The notes beneath the pieces are model-generated. The model saw only the letters and a program-made list of their open reading frames with translations. It did no database searches and was not told the DNA's origin. DNA of 64,000 nt, taken from assembly GCA_020744425.1 (NCBI GenBank), contig JAGMUV010000021.1, positions 1,178,001 through 1,242,000 of the forward strand, written 5' to 3'. Within the stretch, counting starts at the first letter, position 1, and each line of letters starts with the position of its first letter. The DNA comes from Dactylonectria macrodidyma (lineage: Eukaryota; Ascomycota; Sordariomycetes; Hypocreales; Nectriaceae). This document shows positions 1-11,540 of this stretch, in pieces. The position numbers and the translations under genes were made by a program.

Positions 1-263
1 TGCATCACAGTATTGCTTGGCTAATAAGATCCATAGATTGCTCCTTTGACCGAAAAAAAACACGCCCAATTGCAAAAACCAAGGCACCTCTCAAGTGAAA
101 GAGGATTGCAGGGGTGCTAAGCCAATCAGATGCATTAAGGCCCACTTTCGGTGAAAGTGAGAGCCGCCATAAGGATGTAATTGAAGTTGGCGAACGGATA
201 CCTGCTTCCAAATTGGTAATGCCGGAGTCCAGACCAGGCTGCTAGTAACCAAAGAAGCCTCCG

Positions 264-1997
264 TTACTTGGGCTTATTGGCGTACACCGAATACCTGTGA
301 CCAAGATTAAATCTTGCTCAAAGTGACAAGCCACGCTTCATCGCAATTGAACGGGGAACCTACACCGGGGAGTACATATGGATGCCCAAATTCTTGAAGT
401 CTTTTCTGACCCCAGCCAGAAGAACCTGCAGCTCTTCGAGGCTCCAGCCTAGCCCGCCTTCGCCCTTGGGGCGCGTGAATATAGCGAGGCTTAGAGGTTC
501 CAAGACCTGCATGCTGTTTTCATACACCCACATGCCTAGGTAGTAAAAATTGTGTTTGTGAGTATGAGGAATCTATGTAAACCGGTTTGAAGGCTAGGTA
601 GAGCCTCTTACTTACCGACTTGTTTATACTTGGGGTTTCTGGCCCAAGCATTTACTGGCCACTTCTCCTTCACCTCAACGACATCAACGAAGCCAGCGTC
701 TTTGAGCCAGTCCTTGTAGTAAAGAGCGGTAGTAAGTGGATGCCCGCCGGCAGCAAAACCTTCTTGTAGCAGTACCGACCACTTGCGCGCGGGATGCTCC
801 TCCTTGAGTGTGCCATCATCAGATATGAGAGGATATATAATATCCACCAGCTCGAGAGTACCTCCAGGCTCCAAAAACCTGCAGGTAGCGCATTAGTCAT
901 ATATCCCAGGTTTGGGGGGAAGGGGGGTGATACTCGTAGCATTGCTTCAGGTACCTGGGCCAGTTTCGGATGGAGCCAGTCATGAAGCGTGAGAAGATGA
1001 AGTCAAACTTGGTGCTAAAGGTCCAGTCATCCTCTAGGTCATCCACATAGAAGCTGACGTTGGGGGGCACACTTTTCAGCAGGTAAAAAAAGCAATTAGT
1101 AATAGTCTATTAAGGGACACTGCTCCTTGACTTATTTCTTGGCTTACAATGGCGGTTGTATAGGGCTAAGGTCAATCCCTGTTACCTAAAACGGCGACAG
1201 TCAGGACTGTTTAGTACCTAGTGAAGCACGGGTCTTTCGCTCACCTGGCATTCGGGATGCTCGTCGGCTTGGGCATTGTTAGAAAATATCCTCAAAATGT
1301 AGACTTGTCGGGTGGCGTAATCCTACCGAAATCAATGGACCAGATGCCCGTCCCACAGCCGGCATCTAGCACGCGATGGAAAGGCTTGTCTAACGGAGCA
1401 CAGTGAAGTTTTCCATCAAAAGTCAAGAGTAGCAAGTTATGCTGGAGATCTACGTCAAAGTTAGATACGGGATGATAGACAGAGGCCAACACCTCCTACC
1501 TAAGCGCTCGTTCTGCGTCTGAGAGCCCGGGGGTCAGTCAGAAGGTGGGAGGAGGTTGCTCAAGGTAACTGGACAAACCGACCTCATCATTTGGAAGGAC
1601 GTACACTAGGATCGAGTCAGCCGTGTCTCGCTTCTCACAGAATCGGAGAATGAATTGAGAAGTCCTCACCGCCATCCTTATAAGCATGGTACGTCCGGCC
1701 GTTTTCCTCGCGATAGGCCAAGATGCTAGACGACAGAGAGGTGGTGTCGCTGGTGTTGTCCTACTGGGGTCAATTGGGGTCATTCATTATGATGGGCAAG
1801 CGCCTCGTCGCTCACGAATCCGATTGTTGAGTCAACGTCATCGCCGTCCTGAGGAACGGCCTACAGAGCACGATTAGAGCGGACTCTGATGAAAGCAAAC
1901 GGGGCTCTCGAACATTGTCGTCGACGGCAAGCGGGGTATTGTCTTGGGCCGGCGGAGAGATTTTCCCTGCAGCCTGTTCCTCCGGCTCAGAGGCCAT
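264..1997 (-). CDS. LaeA-like SAM-dependent methyltransferase, 12 exons
   Basis: Predicted class I SAM-dependent methyltransferase of the fungal LaeA-like group, some members of which regulate secondary metabolism. My model joins 1997-1914, 1848-1816, 1760-1670, 1605-1583, 1518-1500, 1449-1327, 1267-1245, 1185-1148, 1071-934, 878-616, 535-364 and 294-264, giving 345 residues with no stop. The splices rebuild family motifs: ENGRTYHAYKDG then VYVLPNDE, ERLDLQHNLLLLTFDGKL, the SAM-binding motif VLDAGCGTGIWSIDF then ADEHPECQ, the acidic VDDLEDDW, and RNWPRYLKQCYEFLEPGG. The C-terminus ends YSVYANKPK, close to the family's usual YVVYGRKP-type end. The start ATG opens an acidic, low-complexity N-terminus. 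Several exons are only 19-38 nt, so automatic prediction is likely to break this gene. The catalytic target is unknown; LaeA identity itself is not implied because the fungal family is large. Confidence 0.85.
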
Positions 1998-2033
1998 TAC
2001 TAATAGTCCGACGGTTTCGGTGCGGGCCGAGTA

Positions 2034-2053
2034 TGTCTGTCTGTCTGTCTGTC
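2034..2053. repeat. GTCT microsatellite
   Basis: About five tandem GTCT units lie between the 5' end of the methyltransferase gene (transcribed leftward) and the ABC transporter relic. It is a short simple repeat with no visible function. Confidence 0.7.
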
Positions 2054-2214
2054 AATATATACCCTCCTGGCACGAGAGGAAGGGCAAGCTGATTTTTGTG
2101 GTTGGGCACGAAGAACCAGGCAGCACAGCACGGGGGGAGCGAAATAAATACGGCCGGCATATAGCGTCTACTAAATGTACCACGGCAAGTGGGGAGATGA
2201 CGCACAATTACGGA

Positions 2215-2531
2215 AGAAATATATACGAGGACCAGGAGAACATTTCAGCCGACGAGACTCCGATGGTAAAGGCCCTCAAGTTTGCCAAACCTGTTGAGTA
2301 CCTCTCCGAGGCCTAAGGCCATGTGACCTTTACCGGGCTTACAAACGATGCCACCAACTCTCAACAGTTGTTAGAGCAGACAATATTCTTATTCTTGAGG
2401 AGGGATGGATCGTCGAATACGGTAGCCACCGACAGCTGCTCGAGGCTGGGGGAAGATATGCCAGCCTATGGCGGAAGCAATCTCAGATCAGTGATGAAGA
2501 CCTAAATAACTTCGACAGTTCGTCGGATTGA
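2215..2531 (+). pseudogene. ABC transporter relic, nucleotide-binding core deleted
   Basis: Two collinear pieces of an HMT/ATM-type ABC exporter are fused. The first, about 2225-2350, resembles the linker before the ATPase domain ([21 protein letters not shown]) and the start of that domain ([11 protein letters not shown]), with a TAA between them. The second, about 2348-2531, is in another frame and reads [19 protein letters not shown], then [18 protein letters not shown] and [13 protein letters not shown] to a stop. This is the H-loop to C-terminus of such transporters. Walker A, the Q-loop, the LSGGQ signature and Walker B are absent, so roughly 120 residues have been lost. It cannot be functional. 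Confidence 0.7.
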
Positions 2532-2564
2532 TCACGAGGGACAATTTCGGGCGACATCAATGTG

Positions 2565-4916
2565 AGGCTTGTTGTGACCCTCACATAGCAATGTCCTCCC
2601 TTGGTCTAGAACTCGGTCAACCTTCGACGGAACACAGTGGGCACCAGCAATTGCCAAGCATCAGAATTGAGCCGCAATTCTTGGCGGGCAATCCACTTTC
2701 AGCACCTGGTGCCCAAACCCCACCCCCACACATCCTCCAAACCTTATCCGCCCCACAACCACAATCTCCAACCCCGGTCTTCCCAACACCCACGTTTCCC
2801 CCACCGTCCCATCTTACTTGCCCATCCGGCCCAACCCCCCTTTTTAGTGCGGCCGCATTGGTACGCGGCATCCGGGGGCCCGCGGGAGTACCGTGCCAAG
2901 ACAATATCGGGAGAAGCATTTGCAAGGGATGCGCTGGCTCGATAGTCTCGTCCCCCTGCGCGAAGGATTCGTAGGAGGCAGCAGGCGATGCTCCGCTACT
3001 ATATGGACTACATAGCTAGTGGTACGATATCCGGACCCCCTGTGAGTCTTACGTATTCAGCTGGGGAGGGGAAGGGACGGGTTCTGGAGAATTTGCAGGT
3101 GTCAGCCGGCACTGTGGTTAGCGTCTGACGGGCCCGATTGGCGTCAGTATTGATGATAATGATCAAAAGGACCTTTTTAGGGAAGCTGCTAAATTACACC
3201 TTCCGTTGTGTCCTAAGGGCCAGTGCTGGCGCAGACAGTCGCACACTCCCCCGCCTGTAACAGGGGCTTTCGTATCTGTACTCCGTACCTGGCAATGTAT
3301 TGTCTCATTGGAATGAATTGGGGAGAACCGCTGCTTGTCAGACTGAGGGGCCATAGGGCAGAGATGACAGGGAGACAGGGGACATGGCGAGCCAGCCACT
3401 CTGAGCGCAGACATACTGACCATGCATGCAGGACTGGACCGTGGACGGCCAGGAGACGGGCCGAGAGGAGACAACCATGATCAGGCAAGCCACAAGATGT
3501 TAAGAAGCGAGCACCTCGGCTCAAATCTCGGCATTGGCGACATATCTGTGACATCGATTCACTGGAATTTCTATTTCGGGCATCCCCGAGGCGACAAGCA
3601 TTACCGATACAGGGATCTTTTCCAGGCCGTCGGGAATGTGGGGGTGCGACTGAGCCTCGCAGGACAGAACATTGTGGGTGTGTAGAAAGGGCGTATACTG
3701 GGATCTTATTAGATTGATTCTGCTAACGGATCGTGTCGGTGATATAATAATCTTAGTAACTAAACACATTAGTACTGCGATAGAACTTAAATGGCTTGAG
3801 TATGTGTGGTGTTCTCGCCTCTTGTGTATTATAATATTTGTGAAAGTTATGGGAATTTGCAAGAAGAATGATGGTAGTATGATTCGAGAGATATCGTAGC
3901 GGCGGAGCCGAATTCCAGCGACCTTGGTAGTCTTGGCATGGATGTAATTGAGTTTAGCTGCGGAACGAAGCGGATTTGCCTGTTAGACTTCGTGTCTGCC
4001 AGATTGAGGGAGCCAACTAAAGACGACTCCAGTGTTATTGTGGACAAGCGAGAGAGACTGTTGAGCATTCCTCTTCCGACGCGGAAAATGGACGGCATAT
4101 CGTACAAAAATGCTTCAATGCACTGACACCTAAAGAGGCAAATCTCCTATCTTAGAGGAAAGTCGCCGTCCGACGACCAAAATACTTGGATGGGCACATA
4201 TCCGCGTTTTGGTAGGGCCACTCAAGTGCAGCTTTCTCCTGCGGCTTCGATCTAACAAGGTGATAGGTACGCGTTGATGACTTTGGACAGCCGTGTCCCG
4301 GGACCACCCCCCACATCCCGTTGGTGTTGCTCGTCTCTCTTCCAGTTGTGGCACAGAATGGCACCGGGGGCGTTGGTGGGCATGCTTTTGAGGGCCTAGC
4401 CAGCGACGACACTCATCTTTAGAGTGCTAGTCAAGGCTTAGTTGTTGCACTACTTTTTCATCAGAAGTCATCGAATGGATCACAGCTCATCTTTGAAACG
4501 TCGCGAACTCTCCATCACCAGCGGGTTCAGACTGGACCTGGGATAATGCCTCACTCAATGCTTTCTTGATGCTTGGCCAATATGATTTTTTGTCTTGCTT
4601 ATAGTGATCGGTCCTGGGTCCCCATTATGTCTTAAGGCCGAATACTTCTCCCCGAACCTATCTCCACATCGCTTATATTAAAAAACAGATAGTGCAGAAG
4701 CTAAATAGCTAACCCCCTGTAGACAAAGGACGCGTGGACATTCACAAAGAGGGCATGAGTGCTATCATGTTTGTTAACTGAGATGATGATGGCGTATTGT
4801 TAAGCAGGGATCCTAGAAAAGCTGAAAGATGGTTGCGCGTCTCGGCAAAATAGATACGTATCAGAGGTCTAGAACAGCCTGCGCCACCACGGACTAAAAA
4901 TTTCACGAGGGAGATG
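2565..4916. repeat. Long interspersed repeat R1, copy 1
   Basis: This stretch is collinear, in the same orientation, with 10573-15778. Three blocks match: about 2565-3690 with 10573-11495, 3695-3925 with 14185-14430, and 4305-4916 with 14930-15778. Identity is high by eye apart from scattered transitions and indels. No convincing long open frame, polymerase motif or terminal repeat was recognised on either strand. It may be a dead retroelement or another high-copy repeat, but the class is unknown. The last shared bases are an AAAAATTTCACGA string, after which the copies diverge abruptly. That marks the true right border. Confidence 0.75.
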
Positions 4917-5060
4917 CCAAGCCGGTAGCAGGTCAAGGGGTAGGGGACAATTAATCCCACCGAGTTGGGGGCAATTCCTAGATCCCTAACTTTGCCTCTG
5001 GCACCATGTGACTGATTAGTATTGAGACCCCCTGAACATTAACGAGTTCAGTGGTGTTGC

Positions 5061-5082
5061 CAGAGTGCGTAATCAACCAATT
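5061..5082 (+). repeat. hAT left terminal inverted repeat
   Basis: Twenty-two bases, perfectly inverted at 8602-8623, define the left end of the hAT element. Confidence 0.8.
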
Positions 5083-5189
5083 CAACTCCACTGGTACCTC
5101 CTCGCAGTTTGATTGACATCCGGTCAAGTATATTTCAGTTAGATTGAAGTTGAAGGAGGCTGCTCTCAGTTGGATTGCAGTTAGTTGTT

Positions 5190-7510
5190 TCTAACTAACG
5201 GATATCTCCGATCTTTACGTCTTAACGCCGATCCCACCTATCACTATCACGAGGGTAGAACAATACCCCCCTGGCTCTATGACTGCATACTCTGTGCTAC
5301 CCCAATAGTGTGTCGATCAAGGCGAGTTTATAAAGGTGATACTATCTTTTCCCGCGCTACTGAACGACCTTTCAGTCTCTGCTGACATTATACGGATAGA
5401 CAGCAAGCCAGAGGCCATTCGAGAGACATTCGGATCGTCCATTTCGTACTCCTTCTACTAAGAAAGAGGGTTGAATTAGTATTTGTCATCAGCGGGGGTC
5501 AAAGCTTGGATATAACGTTCGTACTCATCAAGCGCTGGGCGCCGTTACGAAGGATATCCCCCTCTACTATCTGGATGCGCCCTTTTGCGTTTGCCGAGCG
5601 ACTGTGCCAGGAACGCATCATATCCAGAGAGCACACTTCGGCTTCCCGCTATCGGCAGCATCTCTAAGCCAGGAACTACGCGAGTAGCATACTCCTCCTT
5701 CCACATCTTCTTAAGTCTTGTCGAGTAATCTTCTTCCTACTGCGTTACATCCGCATGTCCTTCCCAGTAGTATTAAAGCGCCGGCCACCCAAAGCAAGGG
5801 TGAAGGACTATAGCACCAATATATGCAACAGGCCAGAGCTTATTGTAATACTCATTAAGCTTTATTTACGTAAGGTTAATATGGGTAGTAACTATATTAG
5901 CGCTATCCTCTCCCAAGCTATCAAGGAGGTCATAATTCTACTTAAGCTCTTCTGAATGCGTTAAGCGATACTCAATGGAAGGAAGATACTCCTAAAAAGG
6001 AGCCGGTGTTGATATGATCATCCTCGCTAGTCTTCGGGTTGCCTTGTAGACGAACGGAGACCTCATTAAACAGCCGCAAGACCTGAATAAAAACCTCAAC
6101 CACATCCCAGTCCTCTTCTGACAGCATATCATCAATTATAGAAGGCTTCATTGACTTTCTCTTACTCCTTCCCCGCGCCCTTTCTGCCTTTTCGACAATC
6201 CGGTTGAAGTATCTACGGAGAAGCAGAGCGCGGACTATCATACGGTGGCGAGAGTTCTAGCGGGTCTCGTTATTAGCGATAGGTCTGAGCGGCACTCGCC
6301 TCTTCCTAGTCTCAGGATCGACGAGTTCAAGGACACCGCTTTTGAGATCTTCTTCTTGCCACTTCAAGAGGCACTCTAAGTGTTGTAGTGAGTTCAAGAC
6401 AGCGGCGTTGAGATTGTGAAGTCGACCAATTAGGCCCCTCCTCCGCCATTGCATAAGCTTATCGGCCAGTAGAGAGTCGAAATCGTATTTAGAGTCCGGT
6501 CCGTTGCTGCCTGTATGCTCTATTGCGTCCGCCGCCTTGCTGAATATCAGCTACTTAATAGCGAGGTTAATGACGTAGCCCAGACAGGGGAGACGGTGTT
6601 CGTCCGGATCAAACTCGAATTTGTTGCTGAGAGCTACTATTACTGTATCGTTATTGCTGGCATTATTAAGGGCCATATACTAAAGCCGGTCGCTTCTAAG
6701 ATCCCACTCTGCTAAGACGTTAGCCACTTAGTTAGCGAAGTTATCGCCAGTATGGCGCCTGGATATAGCTAGAAGCGCAAGAAGCATTTTCCAGTGCCGC
6801 CATTATTCGTCAATAAAGAAGCAGTTGACTCCAAGAAACAAGAGCTGATTGCGAGACGTCCAGCCATTAAATGTGATATGAATCTTGCTACGAGCAGTTT
6901 TTAGATGTCCCGTTACAGCTCCTTTCGCCCCATTGTAGATCGATCGCAGTCGAGATCGAAGGACCGCGGAAGATGGTATTATCTTGTCTTTGTATATCGG
7001 GTTGACAAACTCAATGAGGCGGCTGAGACGCTCACTCTCGATTAATCGGAAACGGAGATTATCGTATGCTATCCAATCGACGAGATACTCTTCGAATGCG
7101 CCGAGTTTGAGCCTCCTAAGGATAGTAGAAAAGATACGCTGGTCGGCTGAGGTCGGAGTCACTCTAAAGTGTTCTGTCAGAGTCCTAGTGCGGCTGGGCG
7201 GCGTCATGTCTTTCCTTCCTGAGTCCTGTAAGATTAAGTTAGAGTAAAAGAATGAGGAGCGGCTTATCGCTTACTTTGATCCCCTGGATATCTCGCAGGT
7301 GCTTGATAATATTGGCATTGCCTTTAGATTCGTACGAGAGGTGCGAGACTATCCGGCACTTCTTCCTTACGCACAGACGGCATACCCACTGAAGCTTGTT
7401 GCTATTACTCTTGAGCCCCATACGGAACCCTTTCACCCACCACAGGCAACCTTTGCGCCATTAGTCCTCGGGGGCGTGCCTGAGAAAATGTCCTGGGAAT
7501 CGATACCCAT
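5190..7510 (-). pseudogene. hAT transposase with BED finger and dimerization domain, disabled
   Basis: Reading leftward, the relic starts at an ATG near 7510 and has a BED-type zinc finger near 7390-7270 (QWVCRLC ... ANIIKHLRDI). An intron follows with GTAAGC at about 7260 and an acceptor before DSGRKDMTPPSRTRTLTEHF. The RNase H-like core appears in pieces: ITFNGWTSRNQLLFLGVNC near 6830, RRRGLIGRLHNL near 6430, and TTHINLT...KLNEYYNKL then LHPCFGWPA near 5830. The C-terminal hAT dimerization motif SAETERSFSSAGK lies near 5370. Several in-frame stops (many TAG or TAA where CAG/CAA is expected) and frameshifts interrupt it. It is full length in domain order but non-coding now. Confidence 0.75.
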
Positions 7511-7559
7511 CACGTTAGCGGCTGGGAAGCTAGATTGCTAGAGTCCGTCAGGGAAGGAA

Positions 7560-8500
7560 TAGTATGGCTCCCTTCAGCGGCGGCGTACTGCAACATAAGA
7601 GACGGTAAAGAGCATGTTATCTCAGCGGCGAAACCTAAGCCGTGGAGTTAAGAGATACCAGGCCCACCATTACAAATAAGCTGCATGCACGGTAGCCCCT
7701 ATCTAACGTGTATAGGGTAGACTGCCCTGCGTAATATGCTCCTGAACGAAATTGTTGAGATCCTAATAAACATGCTAGTCTCTACGTAAAAGTAACATTT
7801 ATAAAGTTAAAGTATAATCACTGAATTTCCCTTACTAAAAGCTTTCTTCTAGTATTAATTCCATCATGGTTAGAGATATGTTTCCAAGCTGTCGTTTCGT
7901 AGTCCGGAATCCTGTGTGCATGTGTGAACATCGACCACCATTGCATGATGAATGCGGGGTGACAATGTCCTGACTCAAAGGCCAGATTAAGTCAGGCCCA
8001 GTCCGTTTGCAAGCTGTCTATCTCCCAAGTATTCTCCTCTACTCTCACCATCCCATGGCACATCGTTTTGTAACTTATTGACGACGAAAGGAGCCCAATG
8101 TGACGGGTCGCTGGTACCTGCGCATAAATCAGAATGTTTCCCTGGACCCATGTACTAGCGACTTTACAGATCCCCCGCAGGCCTTCACGAGGAGGCTCAA
8201 CTTCCAACGCCCCACCGTTCAGCCTTACGTAGAGAAGCTGAATGACGAACTCTAGAATCAATTCTAATCAGACACCAGGCTGGCGCGAGAAGCGCGAAGC
8301 TGGCACGGGTGGGAGAGGCGAGAAGAGGTTTGTCGCGTTTGGTTCAAGATGATGCCCCTCAGCGGCCGATCATTAGCCAGCGGGCCGTATAAAGAGCCAA
8401 ATTGGGAGGTTGATGGTGGGGGTCAAAGTTACGGCGCTCGGGTCTCACAGGGTCCTCGGACACTGGAACGAGTTGGGACCGGTTGGATCCAAACCCAATC
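7560..8500. other. hAT 5' internal region, no gene seen
   Basis: Between the transposase start and the right subterminal repeats I see no convincing gene. An 89-codon minus frame at 7992-8261 has no recognisable motif and is probably chance. Confidence 0.4.
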
Positions 8501-8601
8501 AACTGGACCTCTGAATTGGCTGGTTATTAAGCACGGAGAGCGAGATCTCAGTTGAGTTGGACCCACAGTTGGAGGATCCAACGGCTCCAACGATTGGAAG
8601 T

Positions 8602-8623
8602 AATTGGTTGATTACGCACTCTG
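8602..8623 (-). repeat. hAT right terminal inverted repeat
   Basis: Perfect inverted copy of 5061-5082, defining the right end of the hAT element. Confidence 0.8.
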
Positions 8624-8740
8624 GTGGAGGTTCAACACTGCATAGCCATGATACTTGCAGACGAGAGACTGATGTGCCCGACGGCAGATCAACCAATCGG
8701 TAGCCATGGCCTCATGGCCCTCATAGCCTTGCTGTAGAGA

Positions 8741-10198
8741 CTACGTGATGTATTCTACCACATTCCAAGTCGTCTTGACGTCTTTGAAGTGCACGCCCTC
8801 TTCCACCCTCACATGAACATCGGTCCGCATCCTGATGCCTTTATCCATCTCGTCCATTTCCATCATGTCCGTCGTTGAGTCGCCGGCCGTGACAAAGACC
8901 CTGGCACTCGCGCCGTCGCTCTCCTTGTCGACGTGGCTGCCTTGTTTGATGTAACCACTCGCGCCGGGCCAATCGCGGGCCCGGGAGTGGGCTGTGGTGC
9001 CCGTTCGCGACGACTTCTTGTTGGTACTGTCGAGGTGGCTGCGGAGGCCGAGCTTGTAGGAGACGAGGCGGAGGAAAGGTTGCAGGGCGGGGAAGCATCC
9101 GCACCAGAGACCCAGGTGAACTTCGAGAACGGTCCAGGGGCTGACGCGAGCCATTTTATATGTACTGCGGAAAAATGTTAGTAGTCTGACTTGATATTTA
9201 TAGACAGGCGTCGGAGAAGACGAACGTGTTGGTGCTGAAGTCGGTGGTGATGATAAAGCCGAACCGAACGCAGCCCATAATAATAGCAAAGAGACCAACG
9301 CAGAAGACGAGGATGACCTTAACGGCCTTAGATCCGAATGTCATCTTGCGATAGATGACCCAGATGGGTAGGCCAAAGAGGGCAATATCGGCGACGATGC
9401 TGACAATAGAATGCGCCCACATCATATGCGCTTCGACGTCCTTGCTAATGCATTTGCGGTCTGGCTTGCCCGCATCAAAGAGATCGCTGTTCTTAAATTA
9501 GAATAATTCTCCAAAAGACACAAGGTGGCAAGTGAGGCGCCTAACGTACCCGATGGGTTTGCATTCTGTTAGGAAGAAGAAGAATGAAGCAAAGGTGATG
9601 ATTACGATAACGGCGCCGGTTGCCCATACGTAATACATGAAGAAGCCTGAGATGAGTTATTAGCCAGGCGACTTTCTCATTCCACTCTCGGAGGCCAAAA
9701 CATACGGTCTTTGCTTAGGCGGGGGAGGAAGGCCAGGATAGAGAGGCGCACCATGCCGCAAGCCAGGAAGAACAGGAGCTGGTTGATAGGCAGCGTCTAA
9801 GGCGTGTCTTGGTCAGTGCGTGTTCAAACATCGAATTGCTGGGCAGGGCGTATTACAGAAAAGAACTTGACGACTTGCTCATCGGAAAGGTCATCCGTGG
9901 GCGAACCCGACCCGTAATTCACAAGCACAATCTCCATGACCGATAATGACATACATAGAAGCTGCAGATAGGGGCGGAATGCTTAGCTGTGGATGTCTGA
10001 GACAATTGGATTCCCGGCCAACACACTCACATAAGCAAAGACAGCTAACAGATCATCGATACCGAGAGCCTTGGTCATGAACGCGCGAGCTTCTATGCGG
10101 CCGACAAGAATGATGGATGTGATGGCCATGAGGGCAATGTTGAGGCTGCGAAGCATGCCGCTATATGAGCGTGTCGCTTCTTCTGAATCAGGATCCAT
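8741..10198 (-). CDS. Fungal rhodopsin-domain integral membrane protein, 6 exons
   Basis: Predicted seven-helix membrane protein of the fungal 'Rhodopsin' domain family (not retinal-binding microbial rhodopsins). Exons 10198-10031, 9961-9857, 9796-9706, 9646-9550, 9486-9226 and 9164-8741 give 381 residues. Family signatures are [12 protein letters not shown] in helix 2, the short extracellular cysteine FLTECKPIG then KCIS, a helix with [20 protein letters not shown], and the end [20 protein letters not shown] before a basic, soluble tail of about 90 residues. Many members are Pth11-like or of unknown function. The donor of intron 5 (GTTCGT) is the least certain splice. The gene sits directly beside the hAT right end and is unbroken. 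Confidence 0.8.
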
Positions 10199-10572
10199 TT
10201 TTTGGCTGATGTTGTTGGTCTCGATGTCGCTGTCGGCAAGTGGTTCGGAAGTGGGAGTGGGCGTCTGAAACTCAGAGAGGTTGACGATGACAGGTACCTA
10301 CCCTGTACACAACAGCAAGCGCAAATATTATCTTCCGCCCTGCGTGGAAGAACTGAGTGGAAGCAATGTAAATACATATGCACAGAGCAGACAAGTTTTC
10401 CACAAGAAGACCAGAACTGTTTTAAGACAAGCACCCCCAAATGGTGCATACACCGGGGCTTGGAGTTGAGTGGTGATCACCTTTGTATCACTACACAAGA
10501 ACTATCCTCTGTGCTGGAAGCTGGGAAAAGGTTGGGCCCCGGGTCCAGTTCCTAATGCGGGAGTGAACCCCC
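10199..10572. promoter_or_regulatory. Upstream region of the rhodopsin-domain gene
   Basis: This non-coding interval lies between the start codon at 10198 (gene read leftward) and the left border of R1 copy 2, so it should hold the promoter. I could not place a specific TATA box or operator. Confidence 0.3.
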
Positions 10573-11540
10573 CACTTGTTGTGACCCCTACATAGCAACG
10601 TCATCCCTTGGTCTGGAACTCGGTCGATATTCGACGATCCCCATATGGCAAGTCTACCCGAGGTCTAGAACTCGGTCAACCTTCGACAGAACATAGCGGG
10701 CAACCGCAATTGCCAAGCATCAGAATTGAGCTGCCCTTTTAGTGCGGCCGCAAATGCCCCCGCATGCGGGAGAGACATGTGCAAGGGATGTGCTAGCTCG
10801 ATAGTCTCGCCCCCCTACGCAAAGGATTCATAGGAGGCAGCAGGCGATGCTCCGCTACTGCCTACCGTACTACATGGACTACATGGCCAGTGGCACAATG
10901 TCCGGGCCCCCTGTGAGTCTTACGTGTTCCGCTGGGGAAGGGAAGAGTTTGCAGGTGTCAGCCGGCAGTGTGGCTAGCATCTGACGGGCCGATTGGCGTC
11001 AATGTTGATAATGATCACAAGCATCTTTTTGGGTAAGCTGCTAAATCACGCCTTCCGTTATGTCCTAAGGGCCAGTGCTGGCGCAGACAGTCGCACACTC
11101 CCCCACCTGTAATGAGGGCTTTTTATATCTAGATCTGGCAACCTATTGCCTCCTTAGAATGAATTAAGGTGAACCGCCGCTTATTGGACTGAGGGGCCAT
11201 AGGGCAGAGAGGACAGGGAGACAGGGGCCAGCGAAAGGAACTTGGTAAGCCAGCCACTCTTAGCGCAAACATACTGGCCATACATGCAATCGTGCATGAT
11301 CAGACAAGACACGAGATGATAAGAAGCGAGTACCTCGGCTTAAATATCAGCATTGGTGAATATATCTGCGATATCAATCCACTGGAATTTCTATTTCGGG
11401 CATCCCCGAGGCAACAAACATTACCGATGCAGGGATCTTTTCCAGGCTGTCGGGAACGTGAGTCCCACAGTTCAGAACATTGCAGGTATAGAATGGGCTT
11501 TTATCACTTCAAAAGCTGAAAACGGCGACTAATGCAGAGG

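Larger units (their letters stand above)
5061..8623 (-). mobile_element. hAT-family DNA transposon, decayed
   Basis: The element starts with a 22-bp terminal inverted repeat, CAGAGTGCGTAATCAACCAA plus TT, at 5061-5082. The exact reverse complement is at 8602-8623. CAG...CTG ends are usual for hAT elements. The flanks, ggtgttgc on the left and gtggaggt on the right, are not a clean 8-bp target duplication; shifting the border one base gives 5 of 8 matches. Subterminal regions on both sides are rich in short CAACT/TTGGA motifs, as expected for transposase-binding sites. The transposase relic inside reads on the minus strand. Confidence 0.75.

Noticed and set aside
2528..2974. 148-codon Pro-rich plus-strand frame
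   Set aside because: Lies in repeat R1 and is not conserved in the second copy, so it is chance in CCCAAC-rich DNA.
2565..4916. R1 as a Copia or Gypsy retrotransposon
   Set aside because: No reverse transcriptase, integrase or RNase H motif and no terminal direct repeats could be found, so no class is assigned.
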